From positions 1,922,001-1,986,000 of the forward strand of contig OZ241860.1 in NCBI GenBank assembly GCA_965203195.1: a stretch of 64,000 bases of DNA. The letters run 5' to 3'. Shown one piece after another: positions 32,299 through 39,842 of the stretch. The position numbers were made by a program, and so were the translations under genes. The stretch's first letter is position 1; the number at the start of each line of letters is the position of its first letter. Under the pieces are notes generated by a model that was given only the letters and a program-made list of their open reading frames with translations, was not told the origin of the DNA and did no database searches. This stretch comes from Bin87 sp965203195 (GTDB taxonomy: Bacteria; Chloroflexota; Dehalococcoidia; Lucifugimonadales; UBA3495).

Positions 32299-33022
32299 TG
32301 CGCTGCGCTCCGTTTATTGACGATGACGATGATGACGCGGCCGGCCCGGACGCCGGCGCCGCTGGCGGCTTCAACAGCCCGGCCGCCAGCCACAAGCCGC
32401 TGCTGACCAGCCAGAGCAGAAAGGCGATGCCGGAGATGCGATGCATTGCCGTGGCGGCGTCAACCCAGATGAACAGCATGGCGATGCCGATTATGGCATC
32501 CGCCGCCGCGCTGATTTTGAGCAGTCCGCCCATGCGCCACTGCGCCGGCGCCAGGGCAATCAGCCCCAGCCCGGCCAGGGTAAAGCCGGCCTTGCCCGCA
32601 ATGGAACGGGCGGCGTTCACCGGCTCCGTCCAGCCGGGCAACGGGCCGGGGCCGGCGGCGTAGGCGGCCACCGCCGTCGTTTCGGGCAGCTGCGCCGCCA
32701 GCGCCAGCATACACACGCCCGATACGCCCGTAACCAGGCCGGAGAGTGCCAGCAAGCCGGCGGCGGCGTCCGCCGTCCACAGCCGCCACGCCGCCAGCGC
32801 CCGCCGCAGCCATACCGCCGCCGCCAGCAACGCCAGCCCGGACAGAACGCGCGCCCCGCCGCCGGTGGCGTAAAGCCCGGTGTCCAGCACGATGGGCAGA
32901 TACGAACCGCTGCCCGCCGCCGGTTCGTCGCTGCCGGCCAGCCGCGTGGCTACGGACACTGCCGTCGCAATGGCGGCAAGCAGGAGCAGCAGGCCGGCGC
33001 TGCGGGCGGGGGCGAGCGACAT
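32285..33022 (-). CDS. Polytopic membrane protein of unknown function
   Basis: A 245-residue protein with about seven hydrophobic segments, including LLLLLAAIATAVSVATRLAG near the N-terminus and a C-terminal Ser/Ala/Pro-rich tail. MHRISGIAFLLWLVSSGLWL has a His in a membrane segment. I do not recognise the family. It overlaps the DinB-like gene and starts four bases from the stop of the next upstream gene, so the group is probably one operon. Confidence 0.6.
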   Translation of the reverse strand: MSLAPARSAGLLLLLAAIATAVSVATRLAGSDEPAAGSGSYLPIVLDTGLYATGGGARVLSGLALLAAAVWLRRALAAWRLWTADAAAGLLALSGLVTGVSGVCMLALAAQLPETTAVAAYAAGPGPLPGWTEPVNAARSIAGKAGFTLAGLGLIALAPAQWRMGGLLKISAAADAIIGIAMLFIWVDAATAMHRISGIAFLLWLVSSGLWLAAGLLKPPAAPASGPAASSSSSSINGAQRNGNP

Positions 33023-33025
33023 AGT

Positions 33026-33379
33026 TCAGGCGGCCAGGGGCAGCAGACGGTCAATCAGCCCGCGCGTTGCCGCCACCGCATCGGCCAGCCGGTCATCCGG
33101 CATATTGACGAGGTAAAAATGGACGTGCATCCGCTGGGCAAAGCGGAAAGCGTCCGTAATGTCCGGGTCATCCAGCTCACGGGCCAGGCTTCGGATCAAG
33201 TGCCGGCGATGCTGGTGTTCCCGGTATGGCGCGCCCCGCCGGATGGCAACGGCTATGATGACTTGAGACAGCGCGCCGTACAGCATTTCCCCGCCCGCGC
33301 GGGCGCTGCCCGTGTTGAGCAGCTGGCCGGCCAACGCTTCCAGCTCCGCGCTGGCCCGGATGAATCCTGCGGCGGTCAT
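33026..33379 (-). CDS. Helical protein, possibly HEPN/PaREP1-like, partner 1
   Basis: A 117-residue all-alpha protein: GGEMLYGALSQVIIAVAIRRGAPYREHQHRRHLIRSL resembles the core of PaREP1-type HEPN proteins (a long helix with xGAxxQxIxAVAxxRG). It overlaps the upstream gene by ATGA, so the two are probably translated together and may form a complex. The assignment is tentative; no RX4-6H ribonuclease motif is convincing. Confidence 0.45.
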   Translation of the reverse strand: MTAAGFIRASAELEALAGQLLNTGSARAGGEMLYGALSQVIIAVAIRRGAPYREHQHRRHLIRSLARELDDPDITDAFRFAQRMHVHFYLVNMPDDRLADAVAATRGLIDRLLPLAA

Positions 33380-33744
33380 GCTACATCCCGCACCGGGTAG
33401 CCCAGCATCCGGTCAATGAAACTGGTTGCTATGTCCCAGTCCTCCTCAATTTCGTATCTTTCCAGCACCAGGCCCTGTCCGTTGGTATGGGACAATTCCG
33501 CCGCGCCCAAGGCGGACGTCCAGCCATATACATTATCCGATTCTTGCGCCAGCCGGCGCCCGGAGTCCACAACCTCGCGATAGGTTCCGCAGGGCCAGCC
33601 CCGTTCCGTGGCGATGCACTTGATGGCGTGGGCGGTGGCCTCCCAGATGCGCCGGGAAAACAGCTCGTAATCCCGCTGCGCCATGGCCTGGTCGGCCAGC
33701 CATACCTTGTTGCGCACTTCCTGCACTTGCTCCGGCGACAGCAT
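33376..33744 (-). CDS. Helical protein, possibly HEPN/PaREP1-like, partner 2
   Basis: A 122-residue protein: RDYELFSRRIWEATAHAIKCIATERGWPCGTYREVVDSG fits the PaREP1 helix (WxAxAxAxKxIAxxRGWP). The start at 33744 (MLSPEQVQEVRNKVW) follows GGGGC; the frame is open to 33819 without homology. It may be the first gene of a small operon running through partner 1 to the membrane protein. Confidence 0.5.
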   Translation of the reverse strand: MLSPEQVQEVRNKVWLADQAMAQRDYELFSRRIWEATAHAIKCIATERGWPCGTYREVVDSGRRLAQESDNVYGWTSALGAAELSHTNGQGLVLERYEIEEDWDIATSFIDRMLGYPVRDVA

Positions 33745-33791
33745 CTTTGCCCCTCCGCATTGGCGTCGCAGCCCATAGGCTGACGTCCATT

Positions 33792-34253
33792 CTACCATCC
33801 GAACAGCGCCCTGATGCACTCAAATTTCCACACCAGCAGAATCGCCACTGCCAGCATCCCATAGAAAGGCCACACCGCCGTTGACCGCAGGCTTACCCGC
33901 ATCATCTGGCGGGGTATCGGGCCGGTAGGAACCACCCTGTAAAGGTCGGTCAGGGCCACTTCGCTGTTGTGAAGCTTGCGGACAAAGTCGTTGTAGGAAC
34001 GACGAAACGCCTGCTCCAAAGCCAGGTAGTAAGCGTCCAGGATACAGAAAAGCAGGGTGGGCAGCAGAGCCAGCAGGGCGTAGGCGGGCGTGTCCGTGCG
34101 CGCCACCAGCACCAGCATGGCGGCCACCAGCACGACGCACCAGTTCTTGCAGGATGCGCTGTTGCCCGCCATCCGGCGGATGACATCCTGCAAGATGTTG
34201 AGGTGCGCCCGAACTGCTTCGGAGTTGGGGCCGAATTCCGGTGGCTGGCTCAT
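33792..34253 (-). CDS. Membrane protein with three hydrophobic segments, unknown function
   Basis: A 153-residue protein: a soluble helix (HLNILQDVIRRMAGNSASCKNW), two hydrophobic segments (about 38-56 and 58-76), LDAYYLALEQAFRRSYNDFVRKLH and a last segment (about 126-144). I associate this layout with small membrane proteins seen beside defence genes, but that is recollection, not proof. It overlaps the extended frame of the upstream partner gene only outside its likely start. Confidence 0.6.
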   Translation of the reverse strand: MSQPPEFGPNSEAVRAHLNILQDVIRRMAGNSASCKNWCVVLVAAMLVLVARTDTPAYALLALLPTLLFCILDAYYLALEQAFRRSYNDFVRKLHNSEVALTDLYRVVPTGPIPRQMMRVSLRSTAVWPFYGMLAVAILLVWKFECIRALFGW

Positions 34254-34273
34254 GGTGTCCTGCTCAGATCAGG
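34237..34273. other. Short gap between the MFS gene and the small membrane protein gene
   Basis: The membrane protein gene starts at 34253, 20 bases after the MFS stop, with AGGACACC as a weak ribosome-binding site. The tight spacing supports co-transcription from the MFS promoter. Confidence 0.3.
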
Positions 34274-35650
34274 TTACGCCGGCGCGGCCACCGCTTCCGG
34301 CGCCCGCGGCTTGCCGGGGATCAGCAGCGAGACCAGGAACCCGGCGAAGTAGATGCCGGCGGCGATGAAAAAGCCGTACTGCCAGTCGAACCATTCCACC
34401 GGCCCGAAAATCATAAAGGCGGCAATGGCCCCGAACAGCGTGTTGTTGCCCCACATCAGCCCCAGGAAGCTGGACTCCAGACGCCGGCCGGCGGCAATGT
34501 CGGCGGCGGCGGCCTGGGTCAGGTTGTTCACCGAGAAGTTCAGCATCCCGTAAATCGCCACGAAAACGGTAATCCACAGGCTGTACCCGCCCCCGCTCAC
34601 CAGGATGATGGCCAGGGTGAGCAGGGTGGTAACGCCCATAATGAAAATGATCAGTGGACGGCGCCCCACCCGGTCGGAAAGCAGCCCGATGATAGGGCCG
34701 AACAGGATGCCGGGCAGCACCATCAGCATCACATGAACGGCGGCCTGAAATTCTTCCACGTCCAATTCTTGAATCAGGTACAGCGGCACCAGGAACACCA
34801 GGGAGCGGTCGGCCATGCCCCGCACCGCCGAAACGGTGAAAATGGCCCACATTCCGGTGCCCCGGAAGGCGTCTTTCATCCCCCGCCAGTTGGTGCGCAG
34901 CCGCGCGCCCAGGTCCACATTGACGGGCCGCTCGCTGCCGGCATTGCGCAGCAGAAAGAAAATGGCCACGGTGGCGATGAACATTATCGGCGTGCTGAAG
35001 CCCAGGATGTAGCGCCAATCAATAGTGCCCCAGGGCAGGGGCCAGGACACTTCCACCTGCCCCGCGCCGGCGCCGCCGCTCCAGGTCAGGGCGCCGGCGA
35101 TGAGCGCCCCGGCGGCCAGCGGCCCAATCACATCGCCAATGCTGCCGGTGGAACGGTGCATGGAGATGAACAGCCCGCGCCGCGCCGGGAACCGCCGCGC
35201 CAGCAGCCCCAAAGCCGGCGGGTGCCACAGCGCGCTGCCCATCGACCCCAAAGCCAGGGCGCACAGGATCAGCACATAAGACGGCGCAATGGACATCAGC
35301 AGGTAGCCCAGCCCAATCATAAAGGTGCTGATGGACAGCACCCACGCCACCCGGTGGTGGAACAGGTCGACCAGAAAGCCGCCGGCCGTGCTGGTAACGC
35401 CCCCAAAGATGGAGCGGATGGCGACCACCGCGCCCACGCTCAAGGCGCCCAGCTCAAACTCGGTGATAATGGCGAGGATGATCACCGGGATGCTGTGGGC
35501 GTACAGATGCTCAAAAGCGTGGGCGCCCACCAGCGTGGTGGCCATCACCGAGCCTTTGGTGCGGGGAACGCTGCCCGGCGCGCCGGATGCGCCGGATGCG
35601 GATGCCCCGGATGTGGATGTAGGGGAAGTGCCAGCTGCTGCTTGCGCCAT
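34274..35650 (-). CDS. Major facilitator superfamily transporter
   Basis: A 458-residue permease with about twelve hydrophobic segments. The MFS loop motif appears as GGFLVDLFHHRVAW in the first half and GLLSDRVGRRPLIIF in the second half. Also visible are a fold-typical ALGSMGSALWHPPALGLLARRFPARRG and a central hydrophilic loop (residues about 240-265). Substrate unknown. It is preceded by a good promoter and an N-terminal Ser/Ala/Gly-rich leader of about 28 residues. Confidence 0.9.
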   Translation of the reverse strand: MAQAAAGTSPTSTSGASASGASGAPGSVPRTKGSVMATTLVGAHAFEHLYAHSIPVIILAIITEFELGALSVGAVVAIRSIFGGVTSTAGGFLVDLFHHRVAWVLSISTFMIGLGYLLMSIAPSYVLILCALALGSMGSALWHPPALGLLARRFPARRGLFISMHRSTGSIGDVIGPLAAGALIAGALTWSGGAGAGQVEVSWPLPWGTIDWRYILGFSTPIMFIATVAIFFLLRNAGSERPVNVDLGARLRTNWRGMKDAFRGTGMWAIFTVSAVRGMADRSLVFLVPLYLIQELDVEEFQAAVHVMLMVLPGILFGPIIGLLSDRVGRRPLIIFIMGVTTLLTLAIILVSGGGYSLWITVFVAIYGMLNFSVNNLTQAAAADIAAGRRLESSFLGLMWGNNTLFGAIAAFMIFGPVEWFDWQYGFFIAAGIYFAGFLVSLLIPGKPRAPEAVAAPA

Positions 35651-35765
35651 AACGCCTGCTCCTCTACTTCGCTACTTCTGCCAACGGACGGAAAGCCGGC
35701 CGGCCAACGGGCCAACGGGCGCCCGGCCAACCAACCGGGCGGCCAACCGACCAACAATGCGCCGC

Positions 35766-35793
35766 ATTATACACGCCCGCCGGCGATGGGCAA
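35766..35793 (-). promoter_or_regulatory. Promoter of the MFS transporter
   Basis: On the minus strand TTGCCC (35793-35788) and TATAAT (35771-35766) are separated by 16 bases, about 115 bases before the ATG at 35650. The leader contains a repetitive GGCCAAC/GGTTGG tract. Confidence 0.6.
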
Positions 35794-35905
35794 CGCCGCC
35801 GCCCCATCGGCCAGGGGTTGCGCTACGCGCTAATTCATCCTCGCCACACTTTCCGAAATCGTCCCATAGGGGCTGCCTTTACGGCCCGGGTCGCATCGCT
35901 GGCGC

Positions 35906-36631
35906 TCAGCTCTGATACATCACGCGAAATTCGGATATGTTGCGATACAGCCGGGCGCGTTCGCCGGCGGTGCGACCGTATGACCGCCAATAGGCAAGGA
36001 ATTCGCTTTCGGACTGAAAGACGCCGTTGCCCTGCTGAAAATCAGACAGCGTTCCGGCAATGCTGCCGATATTGGCCGTGTTGCCGCTTCCGGCCCGGTC
36101 GCCGGCGATGCGCCACTTCTCCTGTACGAAAACCGCCACATCGGTAAAAGGCGCCGGAATCGCGGCAAGTTCGCCAGTGCTGTACACCCGGTTAATATCA
36201 GCATATTCCCGGTTAACTCTGTGGTACACGAATCCGATAATCCAATGCTCCGCATATTCACCGTAAGGGAACATTATATTTTTCACGCCATTGCGTAAAA
36301 AGCTGGTGTAGCTCCCCAGGGTGAACGAAAACCTGTCGTCGGTTTTCCTCTTATAGGTCGTTTTGACATCAACGGCGATTTTCCGACGGTCGTCCCGGCC
36401 GGTGGCCAGGGTAAAATCGGGGTAGTAATTCTGCTTGTCGGCATCGTAGAGCGCCAGGCCGCGCTGGCCGGCATAGGACGCCACCGCCTGCCGGGCGATG
36501 TTCTCAAAAAGCGTGCTGAGCACCTTGGTGTCAGAACCCAACGGGTAGATGCGTCCCCGGCGGTCGATGACGCCGCATACGCCATACCCGTTTTCAAGAC
36601 CGGCGAGGTAGCTGAGTATGTAGTCCTTCAT
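35906..36631 (-). CDS. Type II restriction endonuclease, EcoRV family
   Basis: A 241-residue protein colinear with EcoRV (245 residues). Shared blocks include YPLGSDTKVLST, YPDFTL, the catalytic core with Asp72, Asp88 and Lys90 (EcoRV Asp74, Asp90, Lys92), FTLGSYTSFLRN, HWIIGFVY, and WRIAGDRAGSGNTANIGSI, which contains the GSGNT recognition loop that reads GATATC in EcoRV. The Gln-loop (KQNYYPDF versus KQQNHYPDF) is also kept. It is therefore predicted to be an active GATATC-specific blunt cutter. It overlaps the methyltransferase gene by ATGA. Confidence 0.95.
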   Translation of the reverse strand: MKDYILSYLAGLENGYGVCGVIDRRGRIYPLGSDTKVLSTLFENIARQAVASYAGQRGLALYDADKQNYYPDFTLATGRDDRRKIAVDVKTTYKRKTDDRFSFTLGSYTSFLRNGVKNIMFPYGEYAEHWIIGFVYHRVNREYADINRVYSTGELAAIPAPFTDVAVFVQEKWRIAGDRAGSGNTANIGSIAGTLSDFQQGNGVFQSESEFLAYWRSYGRTAGERARLYRNISEFRVMYQS

Positions 36632-37458
36632 CCGATTACCAGCCCCTCAACCATCGCGTGGCGCAGCGATTCCGTGGCGCCCAGGTGGTAGTAATGCTCA
36701 AAGGTGGCGATTTCGTAGCCGGCGAACCACTCGGCCAGACGGTCATTGCGCCGGAAGCGGTTCTCTACCCAGCCGGAACACAGGAACCGGCAGGGGGCGG
36801 CTTTAAGCGCCTGCGCCAACTCGTACTCGTCCTGTTCATTCCATTCGTTGTAATAATCGGCAAACCGCCCGGCATAGGGCGGGTCGGCATAAATAAAATC
36901 CCCCGCGCCAATGCCGGCCAGCGCGTCCTGCCAGTCCACGCAAGCAAACTCCCAATCCCGCCCTTCCATTGCTTTGGCGGCCCATTGCACCTGATTGCAG
37001 ATTCTGGTGATGTAGGCAGGCCGGAAGCGTTCCGGTTTCCGGCAGAACGGAGTATTGAAATTGCCTTTCCGATTGAAGCGCATCAGCCCGTTGAAGCAGG
37101 CCCGGCTCACGAACAGAAAGTCCAGCGGGTCGCCCAATTCGTTGAACCGTTCCCTGATCCGGTAATAATGCGCGGCGCCGTTGACGCGTAGTCGTTCCCC
37201 TTCGGTTCGCAGAAAGACTTCCACGCCGGCAGCGGTAATCTGCCCGCTCTGCAACGCCCGGTAAAAGTTGATGACCGGAGCGCAGGTATCGGCGGCCAGC
37301 GCGCGAGGCGGCCTGATGTTGAACAAAACCGCCCCGGAGCCGAGAAACGGCTCTACCCAACGCCCCTGCCAGTCCCAAGCGATGCGGCTGGCGATGAAAG
37401 GCGTCAGCTTCGTTTTGATGCCCTGCGTTTTGAGGGGCGGAGCGGTGGGTTTCAACAT
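36628..37458 (-). CDS. D12-class N6-adenine DNA methyltransferase (EcoRV-type modification enzyme)
   Basis: A 276-residue Dam-like methyltransferase. SAM-binding motif EPFLGSGAVLFN (about 36-47), FNGLMRFNRKGNFNTPF, catalytic DPPY at 192-195 in DFIYADPPYAGRF, and SGWVENRFRRND. Class and gene context make it the protecting partner of the EcoRV-like nuclease, expected to methylate adenine in GATATC. It is transcribed first, with the nuclease overlapping by four bases, which favours methylation before cleavage. No ribosome-binding site is evident before ATG 37458; a perfect palindrome occupies that region. Confidence 0.93.
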   Translation of the reverse strand: MLKPTAPPLKTQGIKTKLTPFIASRIAWDWQGRWVEPFLGSGAVLFNIRPPRALAADTCAPVINFYRALQSGQITAAGVEVFLRTEGERLRVNGAAHYYRIRERFNELGDPLDFLFVSRACFNGLMRFNRKGNFNTPFCRKPERFRPAYITRICNQVQWAAKAMEGRDWEFACVDWQDALAGIGAGDFIYADPPYAGRFADYYNEWNEQDEYELAQALKAAPCRFLCSGWVENRFRRNDRLAEWFAGYEIATFEHYYHLGATESLRHAMVEGLVIG

Positions 37459-37466
37459 AATGGCGT

Positions 37467-37480
37467 TGCTGTGCACAGCA
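37467..37480. promoter_or_regulatory. 14-bp perfect palindrome ahead of the methyltransferase
   Basis: TGCTGTGCACAGCA lies 9-22 bases upstream of the methyltransferase start, between the predicted transcription start (about 37498) and the ATG, where a ribosome-binding site would be. It is a candidate operator controlling the restriction-modification operon; no C-protein gene is visible. Confidence 0.5.
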
Positions 37481-37504
37481 GACGGATACCGGGCTGCCGG
37501 CCCG

Positions 37505-37510
37505 ATTATA
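37505..37510 (-). promoter_or_regulatory. -10 element of the restriction-modification operon
   Basis: TATAAT on the minus strand, 47 bases from the ATG at 37458. A -35 with 17-base spacing reads GTGCGA, a poor match. Confidence 0.45.
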
Positions 37511-37536
37511 CCGGCAAATGCGGGCCGTCGCACTGA

Positions 37537-38559
37537 TCAGTACTCGTAAAACATCTCCTGCAACGCCCCCCGCTCCTCCGTCACCGTCAGCCCCAGCATC
37601 AGCAAAATCCGCGCCTTCTGCGGCGTCAGGTTGTCCGCCACTATGAACCCCTGCTCCAGCTTGCGCGGCGTCATCACCACCCGACCGGCGCCGGAACGAC
37701 TGGCCAGAACCACCGGCATCCCCCCGGCCACCGCTTGTTCCGCCGCCGCGATTACCGCCGGCGGAAAAGTCCCCGCCCCGAAGCCCGCCAGCACCAGCCC
37801 GGCCGAGCCCTGCGCCAGCACCGCCTCAACCAGCATCCCGTCGGCGCCCGCGTAGGAATACACAATGTCCACCCGCGGCAAATCCGCCCGCCCGTCCACC
37901 CGAAAAGGCGTGGCGGCGGTATGCTTGCGGACGGGCCGGCGGTAAAATACCACCCGGTGGTCGGAATCGGCGTACCCCAGAAACCCCAGCTCGCCGGGCT
38001 GAAAGGTTTCCACCCGCAGCGTGTTCGCCTTATAAACCTCCCGCGCGCAGTGAATTTCGTTGTTCAGCACGGTAAGAACGCCCATGCCGGCCGCCGCCGG
38101 CGTGGCCGCCGTCTGCACCGCGTTGAGCAGGTTCAGGTCGGCGTCCGTGCTGATGGCCGTCGGCGGGCGCATCGCCCCCGTGATAACCACCGGCTTGTCG
38201 GCGGTTTTGACGGTCAGATGCAGGAAGTAGGCCGTCTCCTCCAGCGTAGCCGTGCCGTGCGTAATCACGATGCCCGCCGTGTCCGGTTCGTCCCGGACGA
38301 TGGCGTGAATCCGTTCCGCCAGCGCAATCCAGTCCACTGGGCCGATGGCCGTGCTGCCCACGCTGACCAGATCCTCGGCGATGATATTGTAGTTGTCGCC
38401 AATCTCCGGGACGCGCGCCAGGTTCTGCTCAATGGTCAAATGGTCGCCGATTTCGGGATAGCGGATGTAGTCCATCCGGTCGGGGCCAACGCCGGCGATG
38501 CTGCCGCCGGTGGCGATGATGTGGACGGTAGGATTAGTGCCAGGATTGGAGCTGGGCAT
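37537..38559 (-). CDS. L-asparaginase
   Basis: A 340-residue bacterial-type asparaginase hydrolysing Asn to Asp and ammonia. Catalytic motifs: IIATGGSIAGVG (first Thr), VITHGTATLEETAYFL (second Thr; the usual HGTDT has Ala in place of Asp), KPVVITGAMRPP (Lys). The Asp-to-Ala change in HGTDT is notable because this Asp normally contacts the substrate. ATG 38559 is chosen because GGAGG lies eight bases upstream; 38592 would add a nonconserved 11 residues. No signal peptide, so cytoplasmic. Confidence 0.85.
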   Translation of the reverse strand: MPSSNPGTNPTVHIIATGGSIAGVGPDRMDYIRYPEIGDHLTIEQNLARVPEIGDNYNIIAEDLVSVGSTAIGPVDWIALAERIHAIVRDEPDTAGIVITHGTATLEETAYFLHLTVKTADKPVVITGAMRPPTAISTDADLNLLNAVQTAATPAAAGMGVLTVLNNEIHCAREVYKANTLRVETFQPGELGFLGYADSDHRVVFYRRPVRKHTAATPFRVDGRADLPRVDIVYSYAGADGMLVEAVLAQGSAGLVLAGFGAGTFPPAVIAAAEQAVAGGMPVVLASRSGAGRVVMTPRKLEQGFIVADNLTPQKARILLMLGLTVTEERGALQEMFYEY

Positions 38560-38702
38560 CGGGGCAACCTCCGCTGTTCCGCTGTTCCGCATTTGCCTGA
38601 CTGTGGGCCGCTGACTGCCGGTTCCGGTTCCCGGTTCCAGTTCCCGGTTCCGGCGCCGCGCCGGCTATGGCTGTGCTGCCGCCGGCTATCCTACCACCGG
38701 CT

Positions 38703-38711
38703 GTGCTATTA
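38703..38711 (+). promoter_or_regulatory. Extended -10 promoter of the phosphoesterase gene
   Basis: TGC-TATTAT within CTGTGCTATTATG, nine bases before ATG 38721. Transcription would begin two or three bases before the start codon, so the mRNA would be essentially leaderless; no ribosome-binding site is present. Confidence 0.5.
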
Positions 38712-38720
38712 TGGGCGCCT

Positions 38721-39533
38721 ATGCGCGCCCTCATCCTCTCCGACATTCATTCCAACCTGGAAGCCTTTGACGCCGTCCTGGCCCACGCCCGCGCCAACGG
38801 CGGCTGGGATGTTATCTGGTTCCTGGGCGACCTGGTGGGCTACGGCGCCGACCCCGGCCCCTGCATCGCCCGGCTGCGAAGCCATCCGCACCTCGCCGTG
38901 GCCGGCAACCACGACCACGCCGCTACCGGCCAGCTTAACCCCGACCGGTTCAACTCCGCCGCCCGCGCCGCCGCCCTGTGGACGGCCGCCCGCCTCACTA
39001 CGGACGAACTGCGCTGGATGACTGGCTTGCCAGAAATTGCCCCCGCCGGCGAAGGCGATTTCACCCTGGCCCACGGCAGCCTGCGCGACCCGATTATGGA
39101 ATACCTGATCAGCGTCCCCGCCGCCCTGGCCACCTTCGCCCGGCAGCAAACCCCCTTCTGCCTGGTAGGGCACTCCCACTACCCCCTGGTGTGGACGGAA
39201 ACCCACGGCGGCAGCGACAACGGCAACGGCGCGGAAACAGGAGCAGAAGCAAGCCTGCTGGACACCGCCTCGCCCCTGCCTCTCCGCCGCAGCCGCCGGC
39301 AAATCATCAACCCCGGCAGCGTGGGCCAGCCGAGGGACGGTGATTGGCGCGCCTCCTACATCCTGTACGACAGCGCCGCCGGGCATAGCGACCACGCCGC
39401 CGCCGGAACACCCGACGCCGCCGGCATAATGGAACACCGCCGGGTAGAGTACGACATCGCCGCCGCGCAAGCCAAAATACGCGCCGCCGGCCTGCCGACA
39501 ATCCTGGCGGAACGACTGGCCGAGGGACGATGA
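38721..39533 (+). CDS. Calcineurin-like metallophosphoesterase (YfcE/MJ0936 type)
   Basis: A 270-residue phosphoesterase. Dinuclear metal-site motifs in order: LILSDIHSNLEAF (DxH), FLGDLVGYGADP (GD), VAGNHDHA (GNHD), TLAHGSLRDP, LVGHSHYPLVW (GHSH) and NPGSVGQPRDGD. It probably hydrolyses a phosphodiester, substrate unknown. An insertion rich in Gly/Asp/Ala (about residues 165-190) separates the GHSH and NPGS motifs. The gene starts almost at its own promoter. Confidence 0.88.
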   Translation: MRALILSDIHSNLEAFDAVLAHARANGGWDVIWFLGDLVGYGADPGPCIARLRSHPHLAVAGNHDHAATGQLNPDRFNSAARAAALWTAARLTTDELRWMTGLPEIAPAGEGDFTLAHGSLRDPIMEYLISVPAALATFARQQTPFCLVGHSHYPLVWTETHGGSDNGNGAETGAEASLLDTASPLPLRRSRRQIINPGSVGQPRDGDWRASYILYDSAAGHSDHAAAGTPDAAGIMEHRRVEYDIAAAQAKIRAAGLPTILAERLAEGR

Positions 39534-39568
39534 CGACGCCGGCCGGCGCGCATCGCTATGCCATCCCG

Positions 39569-39755
39569 CGTTGATAACCTGTTGACAGCCCGTTCAAAAC
39601 TGGCCGGCGGCGGCGCGATAACCCGCCGGCCAAGGCCGCCCCGCCGTTGACGCCGGGCCGCCCCGCCGGGAACGCCTTGCGCCGTGAACCCGACGGCGGA
39701 AGTTATCAACGATTGCGCCGCCCGCTCTGTGCTACAATGGACGGGGTTATCAACG
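39569..39755. promoter_or_regulatory. Three copies of GTTATCAACG around the obgE promoter
   Basis: GTTATCAACG occurs at 39702-39711 and 39746-39755 in direct orientation, flanking the -10 at 39733-39738, and as its complement CGTTGATAAC at 39569-39578. The two direct copies are 44 bases apart, about four helical turns. This is the arrangement of an operator, but no regulator is identified. The rest of this 309-base gap holds no gene. Confidence 0.4.
39730..39738 (+). promoter_or_regulatory. Extended -10 promoter of obgE-nadD-pyrE
   Basis: TGC-TACAAT within TCTGTGCTACAATGG, about 105 bases before ATG 39843. Same 11-mer as upstream of the phosphohexomutase and Uma2 genes. No clear -35. Confidence 0.5.
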
Positions 39756-39842
39756 GGCTTGTGCCACGGCGTCACGCTTGGATCTGCGCCTTGTCAACGC
39801 CCTTGTTACCATTGCTATCTTAAGTTGCAGATTTCCCGGATT

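Noticed and set aside
39569..39755. TTATCAAC copies as DnaA boxes/replication origin
   Set aside because: The DnaA box is TTATNCACA; these lack the CACA part, and there is no dnaA, dnaN or AT-rich unwinding region.
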